Shown piece after piece: positions 7,681-10,320 of a stretch of DNA of 10,320 nt (positions are counted from its first letter, which is position 1; each line of letters opens with the position of its first letter). The notes beneath the pieces are model-generated. The model saw only the letters and a program-made list of their open reading frames with translations. It did no database searches and was not told the origin of the DNA. Source of the DNA: Larix sibirica (Eukaryota; Streptophyta; Pinopsida; Pinales; Pinaceae); assembly GCA_004151065.3 (NCBI GenBank), contig NWUY0300011427.1:8972-19291 (forward strand), in the 5' to 3' direction. A program made the position numbers and the translations under genes.

Positions 7681-8100
7681 GATGTATTTTTTTTTCATTA
7701 CTGAGTTGAAATATTTAACGAAAAAAGAGTGAGAATTTTATTTTTTAAAAGTGATTTTATAATAGAAAATCTTCATCACTATTCCATTTTTTCACTAAAA
7801 ATTAAAGGGGAGATTTGTGCAAGAGAGATTTACCGGGGTAAGAATTTGGAGTAGCCACATTTTTTTGAAGTGCCGACTTTTTAAGGGATCATCATAGGCC
7901 ACTTACAACTTTGTAGAGGAGAATTTTTGTTACGTAACTTCTTACTATTAATCTCAATATTTCCATAAATTGTTCTGGAAAAAATCATTACTTTTTTTGT
8001 TCCTATATTTATAGTGCATTATCAAGAAAATACAGGGTTTTCATAGTTACCTTCAATGTTGTAAACCCTAGTCTTTTTGTTGCTTCCCTTCTATTTTATG
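7681..8100 (+). repeat. Diverged repeat, copy A
   Basis: This aligns with 9486-9912 in the same orientation, offset by about 1804 to 1814 bp. Shared blocks include GTTGAAATAT (7705), AAGGGATCA near 7891, TACAACT near 7906, GTAACTT near 7934, AGTTACCTTCA near 8045 and AAACCCTA (8063-8070). Identity in the blocks I aligned by eye is around 70 percent, with small gaps. Copy A lacks the ATG, the telo-box pair and the TATAAATA that copy B has at the equivalent place. It may be a duplicated gene 5' region or part of an unnamed transposon. Confidence 0.7.
8063..8070 (+). promoter_or_regulatory. Telo-box AAACCCTA in copy A
   Basis: This is a plant telo-box, a motif enriched in promoters and leaders of translation-related plant genes. 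It is conserved in copy B (9870-9877), so it was present in the common ancestor of the two repeats. Confidence 0.3.
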
Positions 8101-8739
8101 TGCGGCTGCAAACTCTAGCATTATGATTTTACCCTCTCTACAATTTCACGATGAGCGTTTTTGCTTCTAGGTAATGGATATCTATGAATTTTTGTATCTA
8201 TATATGCAAAGTTGGATATATATATAGCAATGTGACCGCTTATTGCATGGGATCCCAAAACTTGTTGCTATTAATTAAAAAAAAATATTTCTATGGTAAT
8301 TGGTGTGCAATGTACAATAAAAACACAACGAGGCTCCTTTGTCATAAAAGTGCACCTTTATAATTTGTATTTCGAATAATTTCTCACTAGAACTCTTGGT
8401 TTAATGTGTTGAAGGAGACGAGTTGGTCAATTTAGGATGAAACATGGTTGATTTAGCTTCCAACGTTTTAAAGAATGAGCATATGAAGTGTTGATCCTAT
8501 GTGTCTTTTCCATTTATATTGGATCATTGACCATAGTGGTGGGTATTAGATCATTAAATTCAGTCAGTTAGTCATTAATATAATGGGACAGCATGACACA
8601 CCTAGGGTTCACCTTAAACCCTTTACATTTTGAACAATCGCATACTACTAGGGTTTCATAAAAATGATCCAGTTCACACTAAAGTACCATTGGTCCAGGA
8701 TGGTTATTGGATGATGGCATGTTACAATTGGTTGGTTAA
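8101..8739. other. AT-rich spacer with scattered short motifs
   Basis: No gene is recognised. It contains a TA-rich microsatellite-like patch (about 8199-8228), one TGCACC (8351-8356) and a reversed telo-box (TAGGGTTT, 8649-8656). Loose similarity to 9913-10022 suggests that the copy A/B repeat may extend to about 8255, but this is not firm. Confidence 0.45.
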
Positions 8740-9000
8740 AGTGGCCTTCCATTTTCATCTACCATCTGCATAAGGTATCTTGCTCTAGATAATACCTTGC
8801 ATCTTTTTAAGAGTGATGAAATATCATGTGCATCCAAACTTGATCCAGAACCAGGATCCTTCACAATTCAATGCACAATTTTTCAAATACGCATGAGAAA
8901 CCAACAAATTCTATTAGATAATCAAAATATAAATAAATATGGACTTACTGGTGACGGAAATGAAGAACTTGAACTTGGAACGATATGGAATGATCTATAA
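8740..9000 (+). CDS. Unrecognised open frame, possible terminal exon
   Basis: I do not recognise this protein. The frame is open from 8740 to TAA 8998-9000 and has no ATG near its start. It would therefore be an exon fragment and not a complete gene. A possible splice acceptor (TGCTCTAG, ending 8788) lies upstream of the most protein-like part. From about 8797 the sense strand becomes A-rich and purine-rich, unlike the T-rich surroundings, and the translation is balanced: LDPEPGSFTIQCTIFQ, then NQQILLDNQN, ending with an acidic TGDGNEELELGTIWNDL. No domain, signal peptide or membrane segment is visible. It could be a C-terminal exon, a transposon remnant or chance. Confidence 0.25.
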   Translation, partial: SGLPFSSTICIRYLALDNTLHLFKSDEISCASKLDPEPGSFTIQCTIFQIRMRNQQILLDNQNINKYGLTGDGNEELELGTIWNDL

Positions 9001-9133
9001 TTTGAAGAATCAACCATTTGATTTATTATTGTTTCCTCCTTACGGTTGAGTAAAAAATACAATTAGTACATTGCTTCATTCTTAAAATAAAAATTTGGAA
9101 ATATGCAACATTTTGTTTTTTTATAAACTAATT
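9001..9133. other. AT-rich sequence after the open frame
   Basis: This is short AT-rich sequence with no motif. If 8740-9000 were a terminal exon, this would be its 3' UTR. A canonical-looking AATAAA signal is not present; AAAATAAAAA near 9085 is the nearest approach. Confidence 0.35.
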
Positions 9134-9562
9134 GGTGCACCAAAAATATGTATTGGCTCACCGGTGCATTGTAACAAGACTAATGCATTGGTGCAATAAT
9201 TCAAGATGTGCACCAACTAAAACCTCTACAAAGGAAAAACCTCTCCAAAGTATTAATTATATAAGTTTACACTTCCATTTTTTTTCTTGTTGTGCCATCA
9301 GTGCATTTATGTCAATAATACACACTAATGCTCTACTATCTACTTAGCGCATAATTATTTCGATACAAAATGCAAAATTTTGTATTTTCATTTTTTTCCG
9401 TACTGTTCTTACGATGCACTTATATGAGTATAACGCACTGGTGTGCTAATATCTGAATGGTGCACCAAAATACCAATTAAATAAAATGTAGTTTTTTATC
9501 ATCATCGGGTTGAAATATCAAATGAAAAAAAGATTAGGAACTTAATTTTAAGACAATGAGCT

Positions 9563-9592
9563 TATAAATAAAAGAAAACCCTAATCCCTAAA
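9563..9592 (+). promoter_or_regulatory. TATA box with adjacent telo-box motifs
   Basis: TATAAATA (9563-9570) is followed by AAACCCTA (9576-9583) and CCCTAAA (9586-9592). TATA followed closely by telo-boxes is a known arrangement in promoters of plant ribosomal-protein and translation genes. A 31-codon frame starts 51 bp further on (9643). I cannot tell a working promoter from a relic. Confidence 0.35.
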
Positions 9593-9642
9593 CCTTTTTT
9601 GGCCAAAAGTTTGAGGAGAAACTTATGTAAGAGATATTTACA

Positions 9643-9738
9643 ATGGAAGAGTTTGGAGAGGCATATTTCTTAGAAGATGAATTTTGTAAGGGATCACCGT
9701 GGACACCTACAACTCTGCAAAGAAAAAATTTCAGGTAA
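9643..9738 (+). CDS. Short frame, possible first exon, unrecognised
   Basis: ATG 9643 opens a 31-codon frame (MEEFGEAYFLEDEFCKGS, then PWTPTTLQRKNFR) ending at TAA 9736-9738. A donor-like CAG-GTAACT spans the end (GT at 9735-9736), so the frame could be a first exon of 92 bases. It sits about 70 bp after TATAAATA and the telo-boxes. The balanced, acidic translation is unusual for this AT-rich region. Copy A keeps the GTAACTT but lacks the ATG and has stops. There is no family assignment, and chance remains likely. Confidence 0.18.
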   Translation: MEEFGEAYFLEDEFCKGSPWTPTTLQRKNFR

Positions 9739-9869
9739 CTTTTTCTTCAATAGAATAAAATATGGCATAAATTTTATATGTTTTTTCAAGAAAGTAGAGG
9801 ATATAAGAGTTACCTTCAATGCAATGGACCATTGTATTCATCTTCCTTTAGAGTTACCTTCATTACTAC

Positions 9870-9877
9870 AAACCCTA
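9870..9877 (+). promoter_or_regulatory. Telo-box AAACCCTA in copy B
   Basis: This is the same motif as 8063-8070 in the equivalent place of copy A. It lies downstream of the possible donor site, as telo-boxes in first introns of plant genes sometimes do. The role is inferred. Confidence 0.3.
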
Positions 9878-9912
9878 AGGTTCTTCTTGCTTTCCTTTTG
9901 TTTTCTATTTCA

Positions 9913-10320
9913 CAATAAGATTTAATTTTTGGCATTGTAAACTTCTTGGTTATATATATTAGTATATATGGGTTTGGGTTTCTCTTGGACCAAGATCATG
10001 ATGTGATTCAATTCGAATCCGACCTGTCTAGACTGTTGTTGTTAGAATTTTTTTCAAAAACGCTTTCGATGTTCGTGACGCACATTGTACATAATTGTAA
10101 AACACGCGCGTATATTACAAGGCATATGCACCGATGCGTTTATATTTAGAAGACGCACCATGTAAATTCTATTTTAATGAAAAAATGAATTGGCGGTGCA
10201 TATCATACAGAGCATGCGCACCATGTGTTATATCAGTTAAGGTGGATTAGTGCTGAATTCCTGTATTGTGTGCACCGACTGTCCCCAATGCATTTTAACC
10301 TGAAATTCTTTACTTATTAT
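9913..10320. other. Right-end spacer, no gene recognised
   Basis: This is AT-rich sequence with the second group of GGTGCA-type motifs (10127-10276) and no recognisable gene. Open frames here are short and low in complexity. Confidence 0.45.

Larger units (their letters stand above)
9486..9912 (+). repeat. Diverged repeat, copy B
   Basis: This is the partner of 7681-8100. It is the better preserved copy in the sense that it holds a TATAAATA, two adjacent telo-box motifs and a short ATG frame where copy A has substitutions. It contains an internal 12-bp direct repeat (GAGTTACCTTCA at 9807-9818 and 9851-9862). Copy A has only one corresponding block. The same orientation and 1.8-kb spacing suit a tandem segmental duplication or two ends of one old element. 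Confidence 0.7.
9134..10276. repeat. Cluster of GGTGCA/TGCACC motifs
   Basis: The hexamer GGTGCA or its complement occurs at eight sites: 9134-9141 (palindrome GGTGCACC), 9163, 9190, 9209, 9459-9466 (palindrome again), 10127, 10195 and 10271. Near-matches are at 10154 and 10216. With equal base use about one would be expected in 1.1 kb, and fewer in AT-rich DNA. The copies occur in both orientations, often extended as ATTGGTGCA. The middle part (9467-10126), which holds repeat copy B, lacks them, so the cluster forms two groups. The function is unknown. Confidence 0.55.

Noticed and set aside
7681-9912. The repeat pair as LTRs of one retrotransposon
   Set aside because: No TG/CA termini, no primer-binding site after copy A, no polypurine tract before copy B, and no gag or pol motif between them. 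It remains a possibility only in the findings.
1-10320. CRISPR arrays, bacterial operons, phage or defence genes
   Set aside because: There are no regularly spaced repeats with spacers, no ribosome-binding-site-led gene clusters, and the protein content is that of a plant LINE.

Overview
The window looks like nuclear DNA from a plant. It is AT-rich and gene-poor. Its main occupant, about 7.2 kb, is an old non-LTR retrotransposon (LINE) of the plant L1 type on the + strand. The protein order is diagnostic: an ORF1 with a DUF4283-like domain and a CCHC-type knuckle, then an ORF2 with apurinic-type endonuclease, reverse transcriptase, zinc-binding (zf-RVT-like) region and a C-terminal RNase H. 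Plant telo-box motifs (AAACCCTA) in the right flank agree with a plant source. I cannot name the species.

Layout. Positions 1-230 are left flank with no recognisable gene. The element probably runs from about 246 to 7426. It has a 5' leader with a 143-bp tandem duplication carrying two G-boxes (488-775), ORF1 (about 893-2729, broken), ORF2 (2726-6889, broken, starting with an ATGA overlap on the ORF1 stop), and a 3' UTR (6890-7418) that ends in a 36-bp tandem duplication and an A8 tail. A 15-bp imperfect direct repeat brackets these limits and is a candidate target-site duplication.

The element is dead. ORF1 needs about four frame changes. ORF2 has about ten premature stops and two single-base frameshifts that cancel. 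The catalytic residues of endonuclease, RT and RNase H can nevertheless still be read, so function was lost by neutral decay and not by loss of domains. Several lesions look like deamination of methylated cytosine in CAG (CHG) or CGA (CG), as expected for a silenced plant transposon.

The right flank (7427-10320) is a different sequence class: AT-rich, with no confident gene. It holds two diverged copies of a repeat of about 420 bp (7681-8100 and 9486-9912), telo-box motifs, a TATA plus telo-box cluster that looks promoter-like, an unrecognised reading frame (8740-9000) that could be a terminal exon, and an unexplained cluster of GGTGCA/TGCACC motifs (9134-10276). I found no credible new defence, CRISPR or operon-like system. 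The most open questions are the repeat pair and the motif cluster in the right flank.
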